The notes: generated by a model not told the origin, from the sequence alone. A stretch of 64,000 nt of DNA from Rhodonellum psychrophilum GCM71 = DSM 17998 (GCF_000381545.1 NZ_KB906676.1:228030-292029); one strand, 5' to 3'; shown: positions 17,198 through 26,065, counted from the first letter of the stretch. Numbers and translations are program-made.

Positions 17198-18370
17198 ATG
17201 AAAAATTTTCAACTACTAATAGTTTTACTATTAATATTCGTAGCAGTGCCTGGTTTTGCGCAAGAAGTTGAAACCGAAGAAGATCCAAAAGTAGCCATCA
17301 CTGGGTCTGTTGACGCCTATTACCGTGCAAATTTCAATGCCCCAAACAAGGGTGAGTTTGCTCAGGCCCCTGCAACTTCCTTTGGGAACTTACCAGGATT
17401 TTCTCTTGGTATGGCGAATCTTATCGCAACCTATGAAGGTAAAAAAGTGGGTTTTGTAGCCGATTTAGTCTTTGGGCCAAGGGGGGAAGATGCGGTTTTC
17501 GGATCCCCACTTTATGCTGGAGGACTTGCAGGAAGCTCTCAAATTGTCAACCAGTTATACGTCTATTGGTCTGTAAATGATGCAGTGACGCTTACCATGG
17601 GTAATTTCAATACCTTCCTCGGTTATGAGGTCATTTCTCCAACTGGGAATTTCAACTACTCCACTTCTTACATGTTTTCCTACGGTCCATTTTCCCATAC
17701 AGGTTTGAAAGCTGATTTTGCATTGACGGACAAATGGTCATTTATGGCGGCAGTGATGAATCCTACAGACATGACGGAGTTTAATCTTGCCGGGTCATAT
17801 ACTTTTGGCGCACAATTGGGATATGCAACAGATGCGGGAAGTACCTACTTGAATTTAATCTATGGTGACCAAGATGGAAGATTGGATACGGATTTCCCTT
17901 TGACAAGTGGGCAATCTTCCATGGGATCAACGTTCCAGATCGATTTGACTACAGGATTCAATTTATCAGAAACCATTTATGCAGGATTGAATGCCACTTA
18001 CAATACATCTGCAGCCGGTGAAATTTTCAATGGCTCTTCAGTTAGTGACGTTGATGGTGACGGCGCAGGCTTTTATGGAATCGCCGGCTATTTACAGGCA
18101 GCTACTTCTGAAAAATTCTCAATCGGAACAAGAGCAGAATATTTTAAAGTGTTTAACGGTGGGCTTGGCGGTGTAGTAGGTACCAATGCAGCCGGTGATG
18201 GCAGTGTGTTTGCCTTGACACTTACCGGAAATGCCAAGGTAGCGAAAAACCTTACCATTATCCCTGAATTGAGGTTGGATACCATGAAAGAAGATTTCTT
18301 TGTGAATCCTTCCCTTTCTCCTACAAAAAACCTCTCCTCTTTTATCCTTGCTGCGGTATTTTCATTTTAA
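17198..18370 (+). CDS. outer-membrane porin paired with Amt
   Basis: Predicted barrel of 390 residues with signal peptide cleaved near residue 22 (GFAQEVE). It begins ITGSVDAYYRANFNAP and has repeated short strand pairs, ending FILAAVFSF with terminal Phe. Similar porins often follow amt genes in Bacteroidota, where they may admit ammonium or another nitrogen source through the outer membrane; that is inference. The spacer to amt holds a hairpin, so the two may be co-transcribed with different levels. Confidence 0.8.
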   Translation: MKNFQLLIVLLLIFVAVPGFAQEVETEEDPKVAITGSVDAYYRANFNAPNKGEFAQAPATSFGNLPGFSLGMANLIATYEGKKVGFVADLVFGPRGEDAVFGSPLYAGGLAGSSQIVNQLYVYWSVNDAVTLTMGNFNTFLGYEVISPTGNFNYSTSYMFSYGPFSHTGLKADFALTDKWSFMAAVMNPTDMTEFNLAGSYTFGAQLGYATDAGSTYLNLIYGDQDGRLDTDFPLTSGQSSMGSTFQIDLTTGFNLSETIYAGLNATYNTSAAGEIFNGSSVSDVDGDGAGFYGIAGYLQAATSEKFSIGTRAEYFKVFNGGLGGVVGTNAAGDGSVFALTLTGNAKVAKNLTIIPELRLDTMKEDFFVNPSLSPTKNLSSFILAAVFSF

Positions 18371-18395
18371 TTGAACAATTACAGTCAATTTTTTG

Positions 18396-18440
18396 AATAA
18401 AACCCTCTGTCTTCCAAAAAAGACGAGGGTTTTATTGTTT
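18396..18440 (+). terminator. terminator after Amt-linked porin
   Basis: AATAAAACCCTC pairs with GAGGGTTTTATT; the inner GTCTT/AAGAC also pair; T-rich tail follows. Confidence 0.85.
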
Positions 18441-18673
18441 TTTGATGATTTTGTCAGAATTGGGTGTTCTTACAGCTCATTTTCTGTTTTATGCATAGCC
18501 GGCACTAAAAACCGGTATAAAATCAAACCTTTTTTTCATTTTTTAAAATCGTTAAACAGTATTTTATTCTTATTTTTTCGATTATTTATGTGTAAATCCC
18601 TGTTTTTGGAAAACATATTCTTCTATTTACGTATATAATACTGTAATCGAACGAAAAACAAACTAACTATATT

Positions 18674-18973
18674 ATGACCAGATTCACATTTATATTAGCC
18701 GCTTTATTTCTTGCGTTTAATGTATCCTATGCGCAATCTCACAGTGATTTAAAAGGGCCAGCTGCCAAAAACTACAAACCTTGGAAAGAACAAGCAAGAA
18801 CAGGCGTTTTGATGGCAAAGGTAGTGGATACTACCGAAAAGGGACCTGCATTCAAAAACAGAAAAGCTTGGAAAGCGGATGCTGATCAAGTCGAGATCAA
18901 TACCACATTAAGAGAGAAAAGAAGAGTAACGGGGCCTGAAGCAAAAAACAGAAAGCCTTGGAAAAATAATTGA
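18674..18973 (+). CDS. small secreted protein with three GPxxKNxKxWK repeats
   Basis: A 99-residue protein with a signal peptide (hydrophobic residues 4-19, cleavage after SYA-QSHS). The mature ~79 residues hold three copies of GPxxKNxKxWK at 28-38, 57-67 and 87-97, spaced 29 and 30 residues, separated by variable charged linkers. The mature chain is very basic (Lys/Arg-rich) and lacks Cys. I do not recognise a described family. It is monocistronic with its own terminator and 300 bases of upstream DNA. It could bind an anionic surface or partner, but no function is assigned. Confidence 0.75.
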   Translation: MTRFTFILAALFLAFNVSYAQSHSDLKGPAAKNYKPWKEQARTGVLMAKVVDTTEKGPAFKNRKAWKADADQVEINTTLREKRRVTGPEAKNRKPWKNN

Positions 18974-18997
18974 ACATAGATTGAAATTCAAATACTG

Positions 18998-19038
18998 GCG
19001 AAACTCCCAAGAATTTTTTGGAAGTTTCGCTTTTTTTA
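18998..19038 (+). terminator. terminator after repeat-protein gene
   Basis: GCGAAACTCCC pairs with GGAAGTTTCGC (one mismatch) and seven T follow. Confidence 0.85.
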
Positions 19039-19341
19039 TATCTTCACTGCCAAAAAAAGGCCCATATATCACGTTTTTTTTAAATTTGAATTATTTAATT
19101 CTGCTTAAAGATCTAAAAAATCTCCAGCCTCGTTTTCAAACACACAAATGGGAATCGAATAAATAAAAAAATTCCTCTTGAAAGTTTTACGTTATCAAAA
19201 TCCATCCCCAGTATAGGCATCCCAAACCGTGGGAGGAATGTAGATTGCCAGCTCGAAGATTTTCATCATACAAAATGAAGACTAAATGGCCAGTATAATC
19301 AGTTTATACAGCTTGATTACTTTTAAATAAAGGTTGGACCT

Positions 19342-19500
19342 GTTTTGTGCATTACAAATTCCACTTCAGTCTGAAATTGCCTAACAATCAGTCTTTGTTT
19401 CCTGTTTTGGACTTCACCAAATCGGCGCTACACCTTAGTCTCCAAATAGTCTGATTTGTATGCGGTTTCATCCCATTAGGAAACGGCATGCATCTTTCGG
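19342..19500 (-). repeat. dispersed repeat copy A
   Basis: About 159 bases matching copy D at 60496-60660 over the whole length with many substitutions and small gaps; shared blocks include CAATCAGTCTTTGTTT, AGTCTGATTT and CCCATTAGGAA. In the minus-strand direction a 30-codon open stretch reads like NRKQRL...QFQ, also found in copy D, so the repeat may derive from a gene. The rest of the gap 18974-19681 (outside this repeat and the two terminators) shows nothing I can identify. Confidence 0.75.
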
Positions 19501-19580
19501 TTTGAGTCCAGTTCAATATAACTCTTTAAGCCTTGCGCATTGGGGCAGGAAACAAGGTTGATTAAGGTTCTGAGAAATTA

Positions 19581-19631
19581 AAAAAAAGCAAGGATCAGAT
19601 GTTTTCGATTATCACTATTCCTGCTTTTTTA
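19581..19631 (-). terminator. terminator after GroES-like gene
   Basis: Long imperfect stem, AAAAAAGCA-GGAATAG on the minus strand against CTGATCC-TTGCTTTTTTT. The T run on the minus strand follows the GroES-like gene after about 50 bases. Confidence 0.65.
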
Positions 19632-19681
19632 CAGTTACAATCTTCCCCATTCTCTTTAAGAATTCATCAAGAGATTAATTG

Positions 19682-20056
19682 CTACATTTCTGTTTCTCTC
19701 TCCAGCATCAAGATGCTGCTTTGTGGAACGATGAAGTATTTCTCCCCCTCATAAACCACCTCAAAGGCTCCATTCAATAAAAATATTGCCAAATCCCCCT
19801 CCTTTGCCTGAAGCGGGAGGTATTTGACATTTTCTTCCTGCTCTTTCCAGAGCGCATCATCCTCTGCGGGCATTGGGATTGGGTATCCAGGTCCTGCTTT
19901 GATGATGTATCCCTGTTGAATCTTTTCTTTTTCCTGAACCCCCGGAGGCAGGTAAAGTCCGCTGCTGGTTTTGTCCTGGGATTTCTTCAATTTGACCAAA
20001 ACCCGATCTCCCACGATAATGAGTTTTTTTAATTTATTATCTTTCGTCAAGTGCAT
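19682..20056 (-). CDS. GroES-like co-chaperone
   Basis: A 124-residue protein of the Cpn10 fold: DRVLVKLKKSQDKTSSGLYLPPGVQEKEKIQQG matches the GroES N-terminal strand, mobile loop and roof (given in parts), and the C-terminal GEKYFIVPQSSILML matches the final strand. It is longer than the usual 90-97 residues through an insert with AEDDALWKEQEENVKYLPLQ. It follows dnaK by 85 bases across a terminator-like hairpin, and no groEL is nearby, so it is likely a second GroES-like protein rather than the main one. Its partner is unknown. Confidence 0.85.
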   Translation of the reverse strand: MHLTKDNKLKKLIIVGDRVLVKLKKSQDKTSSGLYLPPGVQEKEKIQQGYIIKAGPGYPIPMPAEDDALWKEQEENVKYLPLQAKEGDLAIFLLNGAFEVVYEGEKYFIVPQSSILMLERETEM

Positions 20057-20086
20057 CTGTTTGATATTGGATTAGGGTTTTGAAAC

Positions 20087-20126
20087 AAAGAAAGGCATCC
20101 ATATAAATACAGATGCCTTCTTTCTT
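20087..20126 (-). terminator. terminator after dnaK
   Basis: On the minus strand AAAGAAGGCATC pairs with GATGCCTTTCTTT around a 13-base loop; the downstream T run is short, so read-through to the GroES-like gene is likely. Confidence 0.65.
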
Positions 20127-20141
20127 TTTATTATCAAGCGA

Positions 20142-22064
20142 TTATTTTTTGTCTTCGCTCACTTCTTCGTAATCTACATCCGATACACCATCACCAGCAT
20201 CAGCTGATCCGGTACCTGAAGCATCTCCGCCAGCATCCTGTGCACCTGGACCACCTTGTGTAGAATTGTACATTTCTTGGGAAGCACCTTCCCAAGCCTT
20301 GTTCAGGTTTTCGGTAGCACTGTCAATGGACTCCAGGTTTTGCGTTTGATGCGCAGTCTTTAATGCTTCGAGAGCACCGCTAACATTGGCTTTGTTTCCT
20401 TCGGAAAGCTTGTCACCATATTCTTTCAACTGTTTCTCGGTCTGGAAGATCAAGCTATCTGCTTGGTTCAACTTCTCGATTTTCTCTTTTTCAGCTTTAT
20501 CAGTTACTGCATTTGCTTCTGCCTCACTTTTCATTCTTTGGATTTCTTCCTGTGTCAAACCTGAAGAAGCTTCGATTTTGATTTTTTGCTCTTTTCCGGT
20601 GCCTTTGTCTTTTGCGGAGACATTAAGGATACCATTGGCATCGATATCAAAAGTTACTTCGATTTGCGGAACACCTCTTTGGGAAGGTGGGATGTCTGAC
20701 AATTGGAATCTACCAATGGTCCTGTTGTCCTTCGCCAAGGGGCGCTCACCTTGCAATACGTGGATATCCACCGCTGGCTGATTGTCAGCAGCAGTCGAGA
20801 ACACCTCCGATTTTTTGGTCGGAATGGTCGTATTGGATTCGATCAGTTTGGTAAATACACCGCCCATCGTTTCGATACCCAAAGAAAGCGGGGTTACGTC
20901 CAAAAGCAATACATCTTTCACCTCGCCAGTCAAAACACCACCTTGTATCGCTGCACCAATGGCGACAACTTCATCAGGGTTTACACCTTTGGAAGGCTTC
21001 TTGCCAAAGAATTTCTCGACTTCTTCCTGAATTTTAGGAATACGGGTCGATCCACCTACCAAGATGACTTCGTCAATCTCAGAGGCACTAAATCCTGAAT
21101 CTGCCAAGGCTTTCTTACACGGCTCCATTGATCTTTTGACCAAACTGTCAGCAAGTTGCTCGAATTTCGCTCTTGTCAAAGTTCTTACCAAGTGCTTTGG
21201 CCCGGTTTGGGTTGCGGTGATGTAAGGAAGATTGATCTCCGTAGTCGAAGAGCTTGACAACTCTATTTTTGCTTTTTCAGAAGCTTCTTTAAGTCTTTGA
21301 AGAGCCATGGGATCATTTCTAAGATCGATTTGCTCCTCGCTTTTGAATTCATCCGCCAACCAGTTGATGATCACTTGGTCAAAGTCATCACCACCCAAGT
21401 GTACGTCACCATTGGTGGATTTCACTTCAAAAACGCCATCTCCCAGTTCAAGGATGGAAATATCGAAAGTACCACCACCAAGGTCATACACCGCTATTTT
21501 CATGTCCTGGTTTTTCTTGTCCATTCCGTAAGCCAGAGCTGCAGCAGTTGGCTCATTGATGATTCTTTTTACTTCCAATCCAGCAATTACACCAGCTTCT
21601 TTGGTGGCTTGACGTTCTGCATCATTGAAATAAGCAGGAACGGTAATCACCGCTTCAGTAACTTCATGACCCAAAAAATCCTCGGCTGTCGTCTTCATTT
21701 TTTGAAGAATCATGGCCGATAGTTCCTGGGGAGTATAAGACCTGTCCCCGATTTTGACGCTTATGGTGTCGTTTGGACCTTGTTCGATTTTGTATGAAGC
21801 ATGTTTTTTCTCTTCGGAAACCTCGGAGAATCTTTTGCCCATAAATCTCTTTACAGATGAAATGGTGTTGGTTGGGTTAGTGATGGCCTGACGTTTTGCA
21901 GGATCCCCAACTTTTCTTTCTCCGTTGCCATTGTCCAAAAATGCCACTATGGAAGGAGTGGTTCTTCTTCCTTCACTGTTTTGGATAACCACTGGCTCAT
22001 TTCCTTCCATTACTGCTACGCAAGAGTTGGTTGTGCCAAGATCTATACCTATGATTTTTCCCAT
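20142..22064 (-). CDS. dnaK: molecular chaperone DnaK (Hsp70)
   Basis: ATP-dependent chaperone of 640 residues, typical length. The N-terminus [10 protein letters not shown], the [25 protein letters not shown] and VGGSTRIP segments of the ATPase domain are all present, followed by the substrate-binding domain ([11 protein letters not shown] near 390) and a C-terminal Gly/Ala-rich tail ending [12 protein letters not shown]. No dnaJ or grpE flanks it here. Upstream 545 bases are non-coding and contain a repeat copy rather than another gene. Confidence 0.98.
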   Translation of the reverse strand: MGKIIGIDLGTTNSCVAVMEGNEPVVIQNSEGRRTTPSIVAFLDNGNGERKVGDPAKRQAITNPTNTISSVKRFMGKRFSEVSEEKKHASYKIEQGPNDTISVKIGDRSYTPQELSAMILQKMKTTAEDFLGHEVTEAVITVPAYFNDAERQATKEAGVIAGLEVKRIINEPTAAALAYGMDKKNQDMKIAVYDLGGGTFDISILELGDGVFEVKSTNGDVHLGGDDFDQVIINWLADEFKSEEQIDLRNDPMALQRLKEASEKAKIELSSSSTTEINLPYITATQTGPKHLVRTLTRAKFEQLADSLVKRSMEPCKKALADSGFSASEIDEVILVGGSTRIPKIQEEVEKFFGKKPSKGVNPDEVVAIGAAIQGGVLTGEVKDVLLLDVTPLSLGIETMGGVFTKLIESNTTIPTKKSEVFSTAADNQPAVDIHVLQGERPLAKDNRTIGRFQLSDIPPSQRGVPQIEVTFDIDANGILNVSAKDKGTGKEQKIKIEASSGLTQEEIQRMKSEAEANAVTDKAEKEKIEKLNQADSLIFQTEKQLKEYGDKLSEGNKANVSGALEALKTAHQTQNLESIDSATENLNKAWEGASQEMYNSTQGGPGAQDAGGDASGTGSADAGDGVSDVDYEEVSEDKK

Positions 22065-22334
22065 GATTATATATTTTTTCGGTTATTGAATACAATTTTA
22101 TTATTCGTAGAAAGGGTTTTACAAGCGATGTGCCAAGGGCTTTTTAAGAGTTTTTTGTGTCAGATTGACATATTTTTTGTCAGTCCTCACAGCCGTTTCT
22201 CATCATTTGTCACTTTTGTTTCCGTCAAACCTTAGATATTAATCCTTTGGATATTGGTGTCGTGCCAAAATGGTCAAATTCAATTTCCCCAAAAGGCTTT
22301 GGTTATAAGACGTTGGATTTGAGTTGTTTCTTTA
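22065..22334. other. upstream region of dnaK
   Basis: About 270 bases between dnaK and repeat copy B with no gene. A CIRCE operator was looked for and not found; no exact TAnnTTTG box with a good -33 was seen on the minus strand. Confidence 0.4.
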
Positions 22335-22500
22335 GCCCGTGTTATGCATTAATATTTCTAATAGAGTTTATAATTACCTAAAAAGTGGTGAATTGTCCAA
22401 TGTTTTTGTCTTCGTCATATCGGTTAGACGACTCCTTCTCCCAATAGTATGATTTTCTTGCAGTTTCAATCCCATTTGAAATCCCACTGCATATTCCATC
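22335..22500 (-). repeat. dispersed repeat copy B
   Basis: Matches copies A and D in CCCGTGTTATGCATTA at its start and in CATATCGGTTA, GATTTTCTTGCAGTTTC and ATCCCATT later; the middle is diverged and has lost about 40 bases. Immediately after it, CATCTAAC/GTTAGATG at about 22497-22522 forms a small inverted repeat. Confidence 0.65.
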
Positions 22501-22610
22501 TAACTTAATTCCAGTTAGATGCTTTACGTTTCTTTTCCGCTGTCTTAGCATTCTGGTTTAAATCAAAGAGCTAACGCAACCTTTTCCCCTATTGGAGCAT
22601 CTTGTGAGCA

Positions 22611-22832
22611 ATGGACAAGGAATTCAAAAAGACGCTAGCCAAGGAAAGATGGAAATGGGGGATAGTTGTGTTATTGAATGTTGTTTTGATTTTGGTTTTT
22701 CCTCCAAAAAATAATGTCTTTGATGTTTTCCCTATCCAAAGTTTTTTAAGAGGGGTGCAGCCCAACCACAAAATCGTTACTTCAATTATCGCCGGGGATA
22801 TTGGAGAGGATTCGGGAGATTCCGGACAATGA
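22611..22832 (+). CDS. possible small membrane protein
   Basis: A 73-residue frame with a basic N-terminus (KEFKKTLAKERWK), a hydrophobic segment at about residues 17-31 and an acidic tail (GDIGEDSGDSGQ). The charge layout fits a single-pass membrane protein with the N-terminus inside. It is 64 bases before the MOSC gene on the same strand. There is no family match I know, and an 88-codon frame on the other strand covers the same bases, so this could be spurious. Confidence 0.4.
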   Translation: MDKEFKKTLAKERWKWGIVVLLNVVLILVFPPKNNVFDVFPIQSFLRGVQPNHKIVTSIIAGDIGEDSGDSGQ

Positions 22833-22896
22833 TTGAACAAAGTAAACCTTGTCATAATTTTCGATTTTTGGTTATATTGGCTGGAAATACAAGGCC

Positions 22897-23691
22897 ATGT
22901 TTTTAAAGGATATTTACATTTACCCCATCAAATCATTGGGTGGAATAAGGCTGGAATCAGCCATGCTTGAGGAGAAAGGTTTTCAATATGATCGACGTTG
23001 GATGTTGGTGGACGAAAATGGGTTGTTTTGCAGCCAGCGGACCCTTCCTCAAATGGCGCTCTTGCAAGTTCAGCTTGAAGCAAATGGGCTGCTGGTAAAT
23101 GTTAAAACGGATCCAAATCAAAAAATCCATATTCCCTTTGAGAATTCAAATGAAGAGGAAATTAGGGTGGAAATCTGGGAGGATCAGGTAGTGGCCCAGG
23201 TGTTGGATGCCGCGATAAATGAATGGTTTTCCGGTCAATTGAGAACAAAATGTAGACTTGTGGTCATGAACAACAAGGCCAATAGAAGACTGAAACCAAA
23301 ATATGCAGTCCACAATGAGGAAGTGAGTTTTGCAGATGGAATGCCTTATTTGATCATTGGACAATCCTCACTTGACGATTTGAATGAAAAATTGGATATT
23401 CCTGTACCTATGGATAGGTTTCGGCCGAATCTTGTCTTTTCGGGCGGAGAAGCTTTTCTAGAAGACGGTTGGGATAAAATCAGGATCGGTGAGGCGACAT
23501 TCAAAATCACAAAGCCTTGCGCCAGGTGTGTGATGACAACCATAGATCAGAATTCTGGGATCAAAAACAAAGAACCCCTCAAGACCCTCTCAAAATATAG
23601 AACTGTTGGAAATAACGTGATGTTTGGACAGAATATGTTATTACTCGGAGGTGAAAAAGTTCAAATTGGAGATTTGATTACCGCAATTTGA
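22897..23691 (+). CDS. MOSC domain protein (YcbX/mARC-like)
   Basis: A 264-residue protein with an N-terminal MOSC beta-barrel domain (YIYPIKSLGGIRLESA, then RRWMLVDENG) and a C-terminal MOSC domain ending with KPCARCVMTTID, whose Cys (near residue 211) is the expected molybdenum-cofactor ligand. Relatives are molybdenum enzymes reducing N-hydroxylated compounds (YcbX, mARC). It lacks the C-terminal ferredoxin domain of YcbX, so an external electron donor would be required. Convergent with hemE. Confidence 0.88.
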   Translation: MFLKDIYIYPIKSLGGIRLESAMLEEKGFQYDRRWMLVDENGLFCSQRTLPQMALLQVQLEANGLLVNVKTDPNQKIHIPFENSNEEEIRVEIWEDQVVAQVLDAAINEWFSGQLRTKCRLVVMNNKANRRLKPKYAVHNEEVSFADGMPYLIIGQSSLDDLNEKLDIPVPMDRFRPNLVFSGGEAFLEDGWDKIRIGEATFKITKPCARCVMTTIDQNSGIKNKEPLKTLSKYRTVGNNVMFGQNMLLLGGEKVQIGDLITAI

Positions 23692-23711
23692 TTTCCCTAA
23701 TTTCCTAAAAA

Positions 23712-23740
23712 AATAACGGTGAGCCATAGCCCACCGTTTA
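23712..23740. terminator. bidirectional terminator between MOSC gene and hemE
   Basis: AACGGTGaGC and GCcCACCGTT form a stem with a 4-base loop (CATA); A-rich on the left and T-rich on the right serve both converging genes. Confidence 0.8.
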
Positions 23741-23763
23741 TTCTTATTTTAATTCAGGTTGTG

Positions 23764-24789
23764 TTACCGGTAATTTTTCACCGTATTCACAAATACCTTC
23801 ACCATTTCAGGATCAATGTCAGGATAAACACCATGGCCTAAGTTGGCGATGTGTCGGGTTCCCTTGAATTGGTCGAGCATGGCGATGGTCGCCGCCTCGA
23901 CTTCATTCGCATTGCCATACAAAGCCGCTGGATCCAAATTTCCCTGCAAGGTTTTGTTGGGGCCGATCATATTTCTGGATTCGGCAATGCCCATGTTCCA
24001 ATCCAGTCCGATGGTTTCGCAATTGAGCGCTCCCATTTTTTCCCTTGCAAAAAAAGCACCTTTGGCAAAAACCGTTTTCGGGACTTCCGTGATGGCATCA
24101 CAGATTTGGGAAATGTACCGAAGCGAAAACTCATCGTAGTGGTTAGGCGGCAATATACCTGCCCAACTGTCAAAAATCTGGACGAGATTTACACCGGCAT
24201 TGATCTGTGCTTTCAGGTAGTTGATGGTGCTTTCCGTGATCATTTGCAGCAACTGGTGAGAAAGCTTGGGATGTGTGTACAGCATCGCCCTGGCCTTTGA
24301 GAAAGTTTTGCTTCCAGACCCTTCGATCATATAGGCAAAAATGGTCCAAGGAGCTCCCGCAAACCCAATCAAGGGAACCCTTCCGTTCAATGCTCTCTTT
24401 GTAATGAGAATGGCATCGATCACATATTTAAGGTCATGTGATCCATTCGCTATTTTGAGTTTTTTTAAGTCCCTTTCAGATTGGATCGTGTTAGGGAAGT
24501 AGGGGCCTCTTTTCTCCACCATTTCGTAGGGCAAGCCCATGGCCTCGGGAATCACCAAGATATCGGAAAAAATTATGGCCGCATCTACGCCAAGGATATC
24601 CACGGGTTGAATGGTCACTTCGGCCGCCAAATCGGGGGTTTGGGCCAGTTCTATGAAACCGCTTACGCTATCTCTAACTGCCCGGTACTCCGGTAAAATC
24701 CTTCCCGCTTGGCGCATCAGCCATACAGGGGTTCTTTCCACGGGTTCACCTTTGGCAGCCCTTAATAATAAATCGTTTTTCAATTGCAT
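23764..24789 (-). CDS. hemE: uroporphyrinogen decarboxylase
   Basis: Decarboxylates uroporphyrinogen III to coproporphyrinogen III in heme synthesis; cytosolic. I start at the ATG at 24789 ([20 protein letters not shown]), giving 341 residues, the family's usual size; the longer frame to 24897 would add a 36-residue hydrophobic extension with no counterpart. [16 protein letters not shown] near residue 20 and [13 protein letters not shown] near 150 are signature segments, and [12 protein letters not shown] is near the end. A -7-like TATCTTTG lies just upstream. Confidence 0.95.
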   Translation of the reverse strand: MQLKNDLLLRAAKGEPVERTPVWLMRQAGRILPEYRAVRDSVSGFIELAQTPDLAAEVTIQPVDILGVDAAIIFSDILVIPEAMGLPYEMVEKRGPYFPNTIQSERDLKKLKIANGSHDLKYVIDAILITKRALNGRVPLIGFAGAPWTIFAYMIEGSGSKTFSKARAMLYTHPKLSHQLLQMITESTINYLKAQINAGVNLVQIFDSWAGILPPNHYDEFSLRYISQICDAITEVPKTVFAKGAFFAREKMGALNCETIGLDWNMGIAESRNMIGPNKTLQGNLDPAALYGNANEVEAATIAMLDQFKGTRHIANLGHGVYPDIDPEMVKVFVNTVKNYR

Positions 24790-24793
24790 GTGG

Positions 24794-24801
24794 CAAAGAT
24801 A
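24794..24801 (-). promoter_or_regulatory. -7 box upstream of hemE
   Basis: On the minus strand TATCTTTG matches TAnnTTTG directly before the chosen hemE start; this closeness would give a very short leader. No good -33 is seen. Confidence 0.35.
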
Positions 24802-24861
24802 AGCTAGAATTTTTATTTTGGGATATACGACAAAAAATTCAAACAAGGCGATGTGATAAAA

Positions 24862-24893
24862 AATAAAAAAAGCCTCCCGAAGGAAGCTCTTTT
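24862..24893 (-). terminator. terminator after collagen-like lipoprotein gene
   Basis: Minus strand AGCTTCC-TTCG-GGAGGCT: a 7-bp stem with a UUCG tetraloop, followed by TTTTTTT and more T. Confidence 0.88.
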
Positions 24894-24897
24894 TCAA

Positions 24898-25416
24898 TTA
24901 TTTTCTAAGGTCCAAGTCAACGACATTCCCTTCCTTAGCTCCTATTAGATTCATGACCGCTTCATAATCGGAAAAATCGATTCGGGCATTTGCAAATTCT
25001 CCAGGAACGATTACGACCCTGAATTTTTGGTTTCGCGTAAAAACGTCAGGCAATAATCCCGCATTAAAGGTGGTTTCCAAAAACAACCGGAAATCTTGCC
25101 TGCTGAAATCAAAGTTGTAAATAAGCACTCCTTCTTCGAGGAAAACGGTCTGGGGAAGGGCTCTCCAAATGGAATTGTTGTTTTGCGTTTCCCATTCCAG
25201 AAAAACCAAAACTACATCACTGGTAAAGATTGGAGGGGTGAAATTAAACACTTCCTCATAATTGTTCGACTGTGTGAAATTTACAGTCTGTTCAAAAACT
25301 TCACTGACAATATTGGTTGCGTCCTGTCCGGGTAAACCTGCAGGTCCTTGTGGCCCCTCGCAAGATTGAAGTGCTACAAATCCTGTAATCAAGAATGCTA
25401 TAAGTGTTTTTTTCAT
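24898..25416 (-). CDS. lipoprotein with short collagen-like segment
   Basis: A 172-residue predicted lipoprotein; signal ends VALQSC (Cys 19). It is followed by EGPQGPAGLPGQDA, three to four Gly-x-y triplets in a row, then a ~140-residue beta-rich domain of no recognised family. Short collagen-like stretches after a lipidated Cys are common in Bacteroidota surface lipoproteins. It is monocistronic with its own UUCG terminator. Function not known. Confidence 0.7.
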   Translation of the reverse strand: MKKTLIAFLITGFVALQSCEGPQGPAGLPGQDATNIVSEVFEQTVNFTQSNNYEEVFNFTPPIFTSDVVLVFLEWETQNNNSIWRALPQTVFLEEGVLIYNFDFSRQDFRLFLETTFNAGLLPDVFTRNQKFRVVIVPGEFANARIDFSDYEAVMNLIGAKEGNVVDLDLRK

Positions 25417-25543
25417 AGGAGTTGAAATTTAAAGGTAAGTGGATACACGAATTTCTTAAGGGGAAGGTTTGTTTCGGCCCAAGTCGTTTCAAACTATTAT
25501 CTAAAACTGTACCAAGGGTATGAAAAAGGGGCTGGCGTGAAAA

Positions 25544-26062
25544 TTATTTCACGATCGGTGCGACTACACGCACTTCATCCGGTCCCAAAAGCATATCAAT
25601 AAACACCTTAGGTTTATTCAATCCATTCTCCAATGCAAAGGCTTCCATTTTCTGTTTTATTTTGTTGGGAGAGGGCATCACGAACCGATTCGCTTCGATA
25701 TGGGCAACAACAGATGTTCCGGCCGGAAAGGATTGCTTCGAAAACCCTTCACTTTCCAATATGAACCGGTCTTCCAAACCCACAAAGACTTCCATGGTGT
25801 CTCTTTTACCAGCAGGTTCGACGAAGTAAATGGTATGCAGTGTAGATCCGGAAGCTTTTGATTGAAGATCTCCCATCGTTTGAAATGCCAGTCCTATTGC
25901 TTCATCTTCTGGCACTCCTTTGAAATAAATTCCTGTAAGGTCGATGGCTTCGATTTCTTGGATATCAATAACGATCTCGTTGAATCCTCCCATTCTGTCA
26001 AATTGATAAAATCCCAAAGCAATCAGGAAGAGCAGAAAACCGCCAATGATCCATTTTTTCAT
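25544..26062 (-). CDS. membrane-anchored protein, possibly GyrI-like
   Basis: A 172-residue protein with an N-terminal transmembrane anchor (residues 4-20) and a soluble domain. LTGIYFKGVPEDEAIGLAFQTM and the final VFIDMLLGPDEVRVVAPIVK resemble the start and end of GyrI-like small-molecule-binding domains, but the resemblance is only by eye. It begins 3 bases after the outer-membrane barrel gene at 26066-26650, so the two are co-transcribed. Confidence 0.6.
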   Translation of the reverse strand: MKKWIIGGFLLFLIALGFYQFDRMGGFNEIVIDIQEIEAIDLTGIYFKGVPEDEAIGLAFQTMGDLQSKASGSTLHTIYFVEPAGKRDTMEVFVGLEDRFILESEGFSKQSFPAGTSVVAHIEANRFVMPSPNKIKQKMEAFALENGLNKPKVFIDMLLGPDEVRVVAPIVK

Positions 26063-26065
26063 AAT

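Noticed and set aside
22065..22335. CIRCE operator upstream of dnaK
   Set aside because: The TTAGCACTC-N9-GAGTGCTAA palindrome is absent from both strands here.
24790..24897. N-terminal extension of hemE
   Set aside because: Adds 36 hydrophobic residues not found in the family; the start at 24789 restores the normal length.
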